This document shows, one piece after another, positions 1-5,517 of a stretch of 7,463 nucleotides of DNA. The number at the start of each line of letters is the position of its first letter. The first letter of the stretch is position 1. The notes below the pieces were generated by a model. The model was given only the letters and a program-made list of their open reading frames with translations. It was not told the DNA's origin and did no database searches. The stretch is from Smithellaceae bacterium (GTDB lineage Bacteria; Desulfobacterota; Syntrophia; Syntrophales; Smithellaceae), in contig JAQVLL010000089.1 in assembly GCA_028704195.1 (NCBI GenBank), positions 1 through 7,463 of the forward strand, in the 5' to 3' direction. A program made the translations under genes and the position numbers.

Positions 1-25
1 ATAGGTAATCTCATTCAGTTACGGT

Positions 26-96
26 CATGATGAAAGATGATTCAATCAGGCAGTATCCTGTTCAAGCTTTTTATGCTTAAAACGCCATGATGCAAG
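26..96. promoter_or_regulatory. Candidate activator sites upstream of a sigma-54 promoter (direct repeat)
   Basis: CATGATGAAAG (26-36) recurs as CATGATGCAAG (86-96), ten of eleven bases identical and exactly 60 bp apart. A further short inverted pair, CTGGC (98-102) and GCCAG (115-119), sits just before the promoter. Sigma-54 promoters need an enhancer-binding activator that usually binds repeated sites some 80-200 bp upstream, and 60 bp would place two sites on nearly the same helix face. The assignment as activator sites is inference from position and repetition; the repeat could be chance. Confidence 0.25.
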
Positions 97-119
97 TCTG
101 GCCAAGAAATGAAAGCCAG

Positions 120-135
120 TGGCACTCTTATTGCT
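120..135 (+). promoter_or_regulatory. Sigma-54 (RpoN) promoter
   Basis: TGGCAC (120-125), a five-base spacer and TTGCT (131-135) match the -24/-12 consensus TGGCAC-N5-TTGCW at every specified position, with the GG and GC dinucleotides ten bases apart. The expected start is near position 146, giving a leader of about 50 bases before the ATG at 198. The site lies in non-coding DNA, in the correct orientation and at a suitable distance for the signalling gene that follows. Transcription should therefore depend on RpoN and an AAA+ activator, which is not in this window. Confidence 0.85.
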
Positions 136-185
136 TCATGTTCATCACGATAGAGTGTATCTAAGAAGCAGGCAAAAAACTGAAA

Positions 186-192
186 AAGGTGG
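186..192 (+). promoter_or_regulatory. Ribosome binding site deciding the start at 198
   Basis: AAGGTGG at 186-192 is followed by five bases and then ATG at 198. The in-frame GTG at 189 lies inside this Shine-Dalgarno sequence and is therefore an unlikely start. Confidence 0.75.
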
Positions 193-197
193 ATATT

Positions 198-1916
198 ATG
201 CCTGAAAAGCTTGGTCAGGTTCTGGTTTTTAAAAAAAATGCTGCGGTATCCGGTTCAAGCGAAAGCATGGAACGGGAGAAGCAGGAACCGGACAGGTCAT
301 TGAGCCAATCATTACGCGAAAATAGTTCTCTACCGTCCAGTTCACAGGTTAATCTGCAACAGGCGTTAAACCGTTTAACCGCCGCCACGAAAAGCCTTGA
401 AAATAAAATTAAACAGGCTGAATCCTCGCCGGATAAAATTGGTAAAAGTCTTCCTTCAAAAAAGGTTGTCTCGTCAGTCGATTTTGGCAAAGCTGTAAAA
501 CAGGAAAAACTGGAGCCCGGCAAGGTAAAGGAACAAATACCCTGTGAAACGGGGTCATCTCAGTTCGATTCCCGGACAAATCTCAAAAACGCGTTGTGGA
601 ATCTAACGACTGCCGCTAAAAAGCTGGAATTTGAAATTAAACAGGCCGGGACCTCGACTGAAAAAATTGGTCAGATTCTCCTTTCGAAAAAAATTATCAC
701 TGAGCGTGATCTGGATGAAGCCCTGAAAAGGAAAAAACAGGAACCGAACAAGTATCTGGGGCAAATACTCTGTGAAATGGGTCTTCCACAGTCTAGGATC
801 ATCAAGGGGATTCACTACAGCAACAAAAGAAAACAACTTGGACAGGTGCTTGTCGAACTGAACATTATAAACGCGGCGCAGCTGCAGGATAATCTCCTGC
901 AGCAGACGCATCTTAAATACAGAGGTCTGCACACTCCTCTGGGCACTCTGCTGGCGAATAACGGAGTCATCGGTGAAGAACATTATATCCATGCCCTTTC
1001 CGCACACTTCAGCATGCCCATTGTCATGCTGAACGATTATGAGGTAAACTCCTCCCTGCAAAAGATCATAGGTGAAAAGTATGCGTTGGAGAACCACATT
1101 ATCGTTTTGAGCAATAGTAAAACGAAAGTAACCGCTGCTGTGGCTGATCCGCATCTCTCCGTTATTGAAACTCTGGAAAAAGCACTGCCTAGAGGCAAGA
1201 ATATTATTTTTTACCTTGCAAGAGCTTCGGAAATAGAAGATTGCCTGAACAAAAAATATGCCCCTGCCAGAAAATCTGCGCTATTTATAGAAGCAGGATA
1301 TCCTGTGGTCAATCCGGATAATGCCAGCCCGTTCCTGAAGAGTATGGCAACAGGCTGTGTAAGTTTGGAAGCAGGGCGCAAGAAAACTGTAGCACAGAAT
1401 GATGATTTACTGGAGAAGCTGCCGGGACTCAGACTGGCCAAGGATCGCCTGTCGATGTCCATCCTGCGGGCGCGCCGGGACAAAAATCTGACGGCTCTGA
1501 TGTTTGTAGGTCTCAACGGTCTCAATTCCATCAGCGATACTCTGGGAGATGACGCAGGAGAATATGTGCTCAAAGAAGTAGTGAAGCGTCTTCTTGTCTG
1601 CGTGCGTGAAAGCGATACCGTTGCCCTTGGCGGTTCAGATGAGTTCCTGATCATCGCAAACGGAATCCATACCCCTGAAAATGCATCTCAGATTGCCAGA
1701 AATATCATCCGTTTAGTTTCCCAACCCTTTTTTTTCAACGGCGAATCCATTGCTGTTGGGACAAACATCGCCATCGCGCTCTGCCCTTACGACGGCGAGG
1801 ATATGGACCAGCTTACCAGACAGGCAGATAAAACCATGTGCAGGACAAAGAAAACCGGCTCAAATGGATTCTGTTTTATCAATGATACAGTGAACAATCT
1901 ATGGTGCCGGTCCTGA
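198..1916 (+). CDS. MshEN (GspE/PilB N-terminal) repeat protein with a degenerate GGDEF domain
   Basis: A 572-residue soluble signalling protein; residue numbers here count from the GTG at 189, so the chosen ATG is residue 4. Residues 5-201 are three in-register units of 76 residues (the last partial). Residues about 212-356 are a GspE/PilB N-terminal (MshEN) domain with two tandem 24-residue motifs: QLGQVLVEL...LLQQ at 216-239 and PLGTLLANNG at 250-273. MshEN domains bind c-di-GMP in MshE-type ATPases, but the leading Arg of RLG is Gln and Pro here, so binding is uncertain. Residues about 410-567 are a GGDEF domain. Its signature aligns as GSDEF (482-486), the metal-binding DLDxFK stretch is GLNGLN (441-446), and the IND substrate Asn is Ser448, so diguanylate cyclase activity is unlikely. 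RESD at 473-476 is a correctly placed RxxD I-site. No ATPase, transmembrane segment or signal peptide is visible. I infer a c-di-GMP receptor or scaffold under sigma-54 control; the partner is unknown. Confidence 0.88.
   Translation: MPEKLGQVLVFKKNAAVSGSSESMEREKQEPDRSLSQSLRENSSLPSSSQVNLQQALNRLTAATKSLENKIKQAESSPDKIGKSLPSKKVVSSVDFGKAVKQEKLEPGKVKEQIPCETGSSQFDSRTNLKNALWNLTTAAKKLEFEIKQAGTSTEKIGQILLSKKIITERDLDEALKRKKQEPNKYLGQILCEMGLPQSRIIKGIHYSNKRKQLGQVLVELNIINAAQLQDNLLQQTHLKYRGLHTPLGTLLANNGVIGEEHYIHALSAHFSMPIVMLNDYEVNSSLQKIIGEKYALENHIIVLSNSKTKVTAAVADPHLSVIETLEKALPRGKNIIFYLARASEIEDCLNKKYAPARKSALFIEAGYPVVNPDNASPFLKSMATGCVSLEAGRKKTVAQNDDLLEKLPGLRLAKDRLSMSILRARRDKNLTALMFVGLNGLNSISDTLGDDAGEYVLKEVVKRLLVCVRESDTVALGGSDEFLIIANGIHTPENASQIARNIIRLVSQPFFFNGESIAVGTNIAIALCPYDGEDMDQLTRQADKTMCRTKKTGSNGFCFINDTVNNLWCRS
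201..791 (+). repeat. Tandem 228-bp coding repeat (76-residue units)
   Basis: The protein repeats with a fixed 76-residue period: units start at residues 5, 81 and 157, corresponding to bases 201, 429 and 657. Residues 53-125 and 129-201 align without a gap with about 35 of 73 identities by eye. Unit landmarks are (P/T)xK(I/L)Gx.L..KK at the start, EKxEP or KKQEP in the middle, and N-L-x2-A-L-x2-L-T followed by a charged helix ending KQA at the end. The first unit is the most diverged, and the third runs into the MshEN domain. The unit opening resembles the MshEN motif itself, so the array probably arose by duplicating an MshEN half-domain plus a helical linker. Confidence 0.8.
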
Positions 1917-2033
1917 GGAAGAGACGGGTTGATCCCCCAGAGAGACACACCAATACAGGATATACCTTCGTCCTTATTATCGTTTGACCTGTCAGCTGCA
2001 GTCGGTTTCTAAAATCTCTTCCTGAACAATTGA

Positions 2034-2115
2034 TTTTTATTTATTAAATACAACATTTTGATCTGCAGGAAACACTGTTCGCGCAAAAAATCTGGTTTTT
2101 ATTCATTGCATACAA
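2034..2115 (+). repeat. 20-bp direct repeat, two copies 62 bp apart
   Basis: TTTTTATTTATTAAATACAA (2034-2053) and TTTTTATTCATTGCATACAA (2096-2115) agree at 17 of 20 positions in the same orientation. Both end in a -10-like ATACAA. They may be duplicated promoter or operator elements of the downstream gene, but low complexity makes a chance match possible. Confidence 0.45.
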
Positions 2116-2161
2116 TTCCGACTTTCATTACAATCTTCCACGATAAAAAAAGTTGATGTCC

Positions 2162-2199
2162 GATCAAACATGAAAAAAATTGCATCGGCAGTTTTGATC
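2162..2199. promoter_or_regulatory. Imperfect inverted repeat before the thiolase-like gene
   Basis: GATCAAAC (2162-2169) and GTTTTGATC (2191-2199) are inverted copies differing by a one-base insertion, with 21 bases between them. The right arm ends about 26 bases before the start codon, a position suited to a repressor operator or a leader hairpin. No U-run follows, so it is not a terminator. Function is a guess. Confidence 0.25.
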
Positions 2200-2225
2200 A
2201 TGAAATCATCTTTTGAGGTAATGAA

Positions 2226-3731
2226 ATGTCCTCTTCTCCCGTCATCGTGGGCGCAGCACAATTCACCCAGCACAAGAAAACAGAGCGACCTCTTGATCCG
2301 CTCAGCCTCATGGAAAAAACAAGTTCGGATGCATTGAGCGATTCCGGTGCATTAACATTAAAGGATATCATCGATTGCGTGTATGTAATGAATTTGTTTC
2401 AGTGGTCCTATCGGGATGCTCCCGGGATGCTATCCGAAAGGCTTGGCATCAAGCCGAAACAGGCCTCTTATCTGCCGATTGGTGGCAACACACCGCAGAT
2501 GATTGTCAACAGGACCGCCAGGGATCTGGCAGCCGGCCGTTGCAGGGCCGTTCTCATAACCGGGGCGGAGGCCATCTATTCACTGCGCCGGGCCATGAAG
2601 GGAGATCTTGTGCTGGATTGGCCAAAGAGCATGCCGCCGGACCGGATCGACGGCGAGAATAAAAGCGGCGTGGATAAAATCGAGGAATTGTATGACCTGT
2701 TTTTCCCTTCGTTGATGTATCCGTTGTTTGAGACGTCATTGCGGGCGTCATCCGGCAGGTCTCCAGATGAACACAGGATGCATATGGGGAAGTCTTTCGA
2801 ACATCTTTCCCGGATTGCCTCGCAAAACCCCTTCGCGTGGTCCAGGGAAGCGCTATCGGCCGAGATCATCGCCACGCCTTCTCCGGACAACCGGTATATT
2901 GGATACCCCTATACCAAGTACATGAATGCCAATGTCGATGTAGATCAGTCTGCTGCGGTCATTATGACCACGGCAGAATCTGCGCGGTTGATTGGCATCT
3001 CCGAGGATAAATGGGTTTACCCCGCAGGCGGGGGAGATTTCAACGACGTCTGGTATGTCACCCGCAGGCCATGCCTGCATCAATCACCGGCCATCCGCCA
3101 TGCCGCACGCATTGCCCTTCAACAGGCTGGCCTGACGATTGACGACATCAATATCTTCGATATTTACAGTTGTTTCCCCTCCGCCTTTGAGATTGCCCGG
3201 AAAGAGATAGGCATTCCGGATAATGACCCGAGGGAATTGAGCGTAACAGGAGGACTTCCCTTCTTTGGCGGCCCGGGAAATAACTATGTGACGCATGCCA
3301 TCGCCACTGTTGTCGATCTCATAAGAAAAGACCCTTCACGAAAAGCGATGGTGACGGCAAACGGCTGGTACCTGACGAAGCATGCCATCGGTATCTACGC
3401 CGGGACGCCTCCTCGGCACCCCTGGACTGACAGGGATGATTCCTTGACACAGCATGCCATCGATGCAGAGGCTCTGCCCCTGCCTGTTGAGAAGGCATCC
3501 GGATCTCTTGCCGTTGAGGCCTACGTGATCCGGCACGACAATGCCGGCAATCCGTTGCTGGGGACCGTGGTGGGCAGGCTTAAAAATGGCAGCAGAGCCC
3601 TGGCCGTCATGGATGCAGATCCGGATGAACTTCTGCAGATGGAAAAGATCGAATGGGTCGGGAACGAGGGGGAGGTCCGGTACGATGAGGCTGTCGGGAA
3701 AAACATGGTCCGGTTCAATGTCACGGATTGA
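2226..3731 (+). CDS. Thiolase-like protein with additional C-terminal domain (annotated acetyl-CoA acetyltransferase type)
   Basis: A 501-residue member of the thiolase fold, closest to the long thiolase-like proteins often annotated as acetyl-CoA acetyltransferase, which carry an extra C-terminal domain (about residues 420-498, ending in KNMVRFN). Family landmarks are MSSSPVIVGAAQFT at the start, GGNTPQ (86-91), AVLITGAEA (108-116), DIYSCFPSA (312-320), GGPGNNYVTHAIA (348-360) and NGWYLTKHA (379-387). Aligned to classical thiolases by the GxE motif, the nucleophilic cysteine position falls on Gly87. The second catalytic cysteine position falls near Ala378, so ordinary Claisen condensation or thiolysis is doubtful. 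CoA-ester or lipid binding is plausible but unproven. GAGGT at 2215-2219, six bases before the ATG, supports the start. It stands alone between two non-coding regions, probably as a monocistronic unit. Confidence 0.85.
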   Translation: MSSSPVIVGAAQFTQHKKTERPLDPLSLMEKTSSDALSDSGALTLKDIIDCVYVMNLFQWSYRDAPGMLSERLGIKPKQASYLPIGGNTPQMIVNRTARDLAAGRCRAVLITGAEAIYSLRRAMKGDLVLDWPKSMPPDRIDGENKSGVDKIEELYDLFFPSLMYPLFETSLRASSGRSPDEHRMHMGKSFEHLSRIASQNPFAWSREALSAEIIATPSPDNRYIGYPYTKYMNANVDVDQSAAVIMTTAESARLIGISEDKWVYPAGGGDFNDVWYVTRRPCLHQSPAIRHAARIALQQAGLTIDDINIFDIYSCFPSAFEIARKEIGIPDNDPRELSVTGGLPFFGGPGNNYVTHAIATVVDLIRKDPSRKAMVTANGWYLTKHAIGIYAGTPPRHPWTDRDDSLTQHAIDAEALPLPVEKASGSLAVEAYVIRHDNAGNPLLGTVVGRLKNGSRALAVMDADPDELLQMEKIEWVGNEGEVRYDEAVGKNMVRFNVTD

Positions 3732-3843
3732 CACAAAAGGAAAAGGCAAAGAAGATGCCGCCTTGTGTTTGTCGCTGAAAAACAAGCATTCAGTCACTGT
3801 GAAAGCCGGAACGCCAGTCAAAGATGGTTTCGGGTGAAGTCCA

Positions 3844-3868
3844 ACCGCAAGTTTTGTGGTCTTTATTT
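3844..3868 (+). terminator. Probable weak Rho-independent terminator
   Basis: ACCGCAA (3844-3850), loop GTT, and TTGTGGT (3854-3860) form a seven-pair stem in RNA with one G-U pair, followed by CTTTATTT. It lies between the thiolase-like gene's stop codon and the next promoter, where a terminator is expected. The stem is short and the U-tract interrupted, so efficiency may be low. Confidence 0.45.
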
Positions 3869-3870
3869 CA

Positions 3871-3899
3871 TTGACATACACAACCGGGTTTCATATAGT
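3871..3899 (+). promoter_or_regulatory. Strong sigma-70-type promoter
   Basis: TTGACA (3871-3876), a 17-base spacer and TATAGT (3894-3899) give a perfect -35 box and a five-of-six -10 box. The predicted start is near 3906, about 34 bases before the ATG at 3940. The promoter reads into a gene now cut off by the insertion sequence, and beyond that it would run antisense into the transposase genes. Confidence 0.8.
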
Positions 3900-3939
3900 T
3901 CAAAAAAAATAAGTAACATAAAATCAAAATGATAAAAAG

Positions 3940-4158
3940 ATGAACCCATTAAAATTCATCCACACGTTAAACGAAACCGAGCCGGAAACAGCGAGGCGGG
4001 AATATATTACACGCAATTTATTATTTTTTTCATTTAGCATCACATTCTCTTTTTCCCTGATAACATTTGTCCTCTACCTGTTTGGTAAAATACCTTTTGA
4101 CACTTTACTGATCTATGAGCCCCTCCCCATTGTCAAGACAGAAAACATGCTGGTTTAA
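3940..4158 (+). pseudogene. N-terminal stub of a membrane protein truncated by the IS element
   Basis: A 72-codon reading frame with a charged N-terminus (MNPLKFIHTLNETEPETARR) followed by a hydrophobic segment at about residues 28-48, with the frame continuing toward what may be a second one. This resembles the start of a multi-pass membrane sensor, but the informative part is missing. The inferred IS end lies at codon 62 (base 4123), so the last 11 residues, LPIVKTENMLV, would come from the transposon. There is no strong Shine-Dalgarno sequence, only an A-rich stretch before the ATG. The promoter at 3871-3899 suggests the original gene was actively transcribed. It could instead be a genuine small single-pass membrane protein; the overlap with the IS end makes truncation likelier. 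Confidence 0.55.
4123..4141 (+). repeat. IS terminal inverted repeat, orfB-side end
   Basis: CTCCCCATTGTCAAGACAG matches the other end read on the minus strand at 13 of 19 positions, with the outer CTCCCCA and inner GACAG conserved. IS3-family ends are usually imperfect repeats of this kind. The outer boundary may lie a few bases away. Confidence 0.5.
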
Positions 4159-4199
4159 GGTGCATTCGACATGTCTGCACGGTTAAAGGTTAATTCTTC

Positions 4200-4224
4200 T
4201 TCCGGATGATGTCATCATCGGGAA
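4200..4224. repeat. 25-bp palindrome in the IS tail
   Basis: The sequence is symmetric about T4212: the core GATGATGTCATCATC (4205-4219) is perfect, and the arms extend to TTCC/GGAA with a single mismatched pair (4204/4220). No T-run follows on either strand, so it looks more like a protein-binding site or hairpin than a terminator. Its role in the IS, if any, is unknown. Confidence 0.65.
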
Positions 4225-4226
4225 CT

Positions 4227-4300
4227 GGCGTTATCCACAGCCATCTCGGAGCAGCCCTTCCGCGGAGCATAGCGGAGAGAGGGCTGTGGGTAACGACGCC
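4227..4300. repeat. Long hairpin in the IS tail with a DnaA-box-like pair
   Basis: GTTATCCACAGCC (4230-4242) pairs with GGCTGTGGGTAAC (4282-4294) over 13 bases with one G-T pair. The stem extends by GGC (4227-4229) with GCC (4298-4300) after a three-base bulge. An inner TCCGC/GCGGA stem closes a small loop. The left arm contains TTATCCACA (4231-4239), an exact DnaA box by the TTATNCACA consensus; the right arm carries TTACCCACA on the opposite strand, one base off. It sits just downstream of orfB. No U-run follows. DnaA binding is an inference from the consensus only. Confidence 0.6.
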
Positions 4301-4315
4301 ATTGCCGGTTGTTTG

Positions 4316-5161
4316 TTAAAATGCCAGGGCCACTTTTGGTTCATAGCATCCGGTCTGCTCTTTGAAATAAACTTCATAAGGGGTCCGATAACCCAGAGAC
4401 TCGTGGAGCCGCTCGTTGTTGTAAAGCCAGAAGTATCGCTCCAGGTGACATCTGGCATCGGGAACCGTTGTGTATTGATGAAGGTAAACTTCCTCGTATT
4501 TGACACTGCGCCAGAGACGCTCAACGAAAATGTTGTCGAAGGCCCGGCCTCTGCCGTCCATGCTGATTCTGATGTTTTTGTCTTCCAATAGGCCGATAAA
4601 CGCCGTACTGGTAAATTGAACCCCCTGATCGGTGTTCATGATCTCCGGCTGTGAAAATTGAAGCGCCTGCTTCATGGCGTCGATGCAGAAGCCGGTATCC
4701 AGGGTAATGGAAATCTCCCAGGACAGGACATAACGGCTGTACCAGTCCATGATGGCCACCAGGTAAATGAATCCCTGCTGCATGCGGATGTACGTTATGT
4801 CGGAGGCCCAAACCTGATCCGGATGATCAATGACCATATTTTTGAGCAAGTACGGATATTTCTTGTGTTCCGGACTGGCTTTGCTCAAGTTCGGTTTCGG
4901 GCAGATCGCTTCCAGTCCCATGAGCCGCATCAGTCGACGGACCCGCTTCTGATTCACGGTATGTCCCTGGCGGTGCAGCCAGGCCGTCATCTTGGCCACC
5001 CCATAAAAAGGCATTTTAGTGTATTGCTCGTCTATCAGGTTCATCAATTGCCGGTTATAGCGGTCATCCTTCCCCGAAACGTAGTAATACGAGGATCGCG
5101 AAAGGTTCAGCAGCTCACACTGACGGGCAACGGAAATCTTATTGTGGTTAGGGTCAATCAT
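4316..5161 (-). CDS. IS3-family transposase OrfB (DDE catalytic subunit)
   Basis: This 281-residue protein contains an HTH_21-like N-terminal region (about residues 38-86, with DEQYTKMPFYGVAKM) and an RNase H-like integrase core. The catalytic triad is Asp121 in WASDITYI, Asp178 in NTDQGVQFT and Glu214 in FVERLWRSVKYEE. The spacing of 35 residues between the last two is the D(35)E arrangement of IS3 elements and retroviral integrases. The C-terminal RLHESLGYRTPYEVY motif is also characteristic. The start ATG overlaps the orfA stop as ATGA. The active transposase is normally an OrfAB fusion made by -1 frameshifting, and OrfB alone may regulate transposition. The frame is full length with no missing key residue. 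Confidence 0.95.
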   Translation of the reverse strand: MIDPNHNKISVARQCELLNLSRSSYYYVSGKDDRYNRQLMNLIDEQYTKMPFYGVAKMTAWLHRQGHTVNQKRVRRLMRLMGLEAICPKPNLSKASPEHKKYPYLLKNMVIDHPDQVWASDITYIRMQQGFIYLVAIMDWYSRYVLSWEISITLDTGFCIDAMKQALQFSQPEIMNTDQGVQFTSTAFIGLLEDKNIRISMDGRGRAFDNIFVERLWRSVKYEEVYLHQYTTVPDARCHLERYFWLYNNERLHESLGYRTPYEVYFKEQTGCYEPKVALAF

Positions 5162-5469
5162 CGCTTTTTTCTGTTTAACTGAAGCTGTTGGGACTTTTTT
5201 TTAACCCATTCCAGTTCCACCTTGAGCTGGCCGATCTGGCGATACAGTTCCGACGTCATCTCTTCCCCTTCGTTTTCCTGTTTCTGGCGGCGGTCGGAAA
5301 ATACGTCAGGCAGTTCGTCCAACAATCGTTGCCTCCACTGGCGGATCTGGTTGGGATGGACGCCATATTCACTCGAAAGCTGCGCCATGGTTTTCTCCCC
5401 TTTCACGGCTTCGAGGGCGACTCTGGCTTTAAAAGCTCCATCGTGACTTCTTCGCATGCTTTTGACCAT
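5158..5469 (-). CDS. IS3-family transposase OrfA (helix-turn-helix subunit)
   Basis: This protein has 103 residues from the ATG at 5469, chosen because AAGGAG (5477-5482, minus strand) lies seven bases upstream. A GTG at 5517 in the same frame would add 16 residues but has no such site and lies at the terminal repeat. The N-terminal half has the HTH_Tnp_1 pattern (HDGAFKARVALEAVKGEKT, then LSSEYGVHPNQIRQWR), which recognises the IS ends. The C-terminal part is a charged heptad-like helix (EEMTSELYRQIGQLKVELEWV) expected to mediate dimerisation. The end of the gene contains two A-rich slippery runs and overlaps orfB by four bases. OrfA is the DNA-binding half of the fused transposase and often represses its own promoter. 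Confidence 0.93.
   Translation of the reverse strand: MVKSMRRSHDGAFKARVALEAVKGEKTMAQLSSEYGVHPNQIRQWRQRLLDELPDVFSDRRQKQENEGEEMTSELYRQIGQLKVELEWVKKKSQQLQLNRKKR
5164..5170 (-). other. Programmed -1 ribosomal frameshift site
   Basis: On the minus strand the heptamer A AAA AAG is correctly phased with orfA (last base of AGA, then AAA, AAG), two codons before the orfA stop CGA-TGA. A -1 slip re-reads the G and continues as GCG-ATG into the orfB frame, giving the OrfAB fusion. This is the standard IS3-family signal and location. Confidence 0.85.
5194..5200 (-). other. Second possible slippery heptamer in orfA
   Basis: An A8G run on the minus strand (5194-5202) also places A AAA AAG in orfA phase, within codons GTT AAA AAA AAG. 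After a -1 slip here the reading frame stays open through to the orfB ATG, so it could also yield an OrfAB fusion, ten codons earlier. Whether it is used is unknown. Confidence 0.4.
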
Positions 5470-5476
5470 CTTTTTA

Positions 5477-5482
5477 CTCCTT
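5477..5482 (-). promoter_or_regulatory. Ribosome binding site fixing the orfA start
   Basis: AAGGAG on the minus strand, seven bases before the ATG at 5469, selects this start over the upstream in-frame GTG at 5517. Confidence 0.75.
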
Positions 5483-5517
5483 CTCGCTGATGGCAGACTA
5501 GCATGCACCTTATTCAC

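Larger units (their letters stand above)
1917..2225. other. Intergenic region upstream of the thiolase-like gene
   Basis: These 309 bases hold no credible gene and no clear terminator for the upstream gene. The second half is AT-rich and contains an imperfect 20-bp direct repeat and an imperfect inverted repeat, listed separately. TACAAT at 2111-2116 could be a -10 element, but no good -35 lies 16-18 bases upstream. A regulatory role is inferred only from repeat content and position. Confidence 0.5.

Noticed and set aside
603..1154. 183-codon minus-strand frame
   Set aside because: It lies entirely antisense to the repeat/MshEN coding region, shows no domain pattern and has no ribosome site.
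1211..1654. 147-codon minus-strand frame
   Set aside because: Antisense shadow of the GGDEF-domain coding region with Arg/Ser-rich low-information composition.
2094..2109. Sigma-54-like TGG...TTGC upstream of the thiolase-like gene
   Set aside because: The GG and GC elements are 12 rather than 10 bases apart, which sigma-54 does not tolerate.
3336..3881. 181-codon minus-strand frame overlapping the end of the thiolase-like gene
   Set aside because: Antisense to a clear family member, with no recognisable motif; it begins over the terminator/promoter region.
4658..5182. 174-codon plus-strand frame within the IS
   Set aside because: Antisense shadow of orfB, whose DDE triad and motifs are unambiguous.
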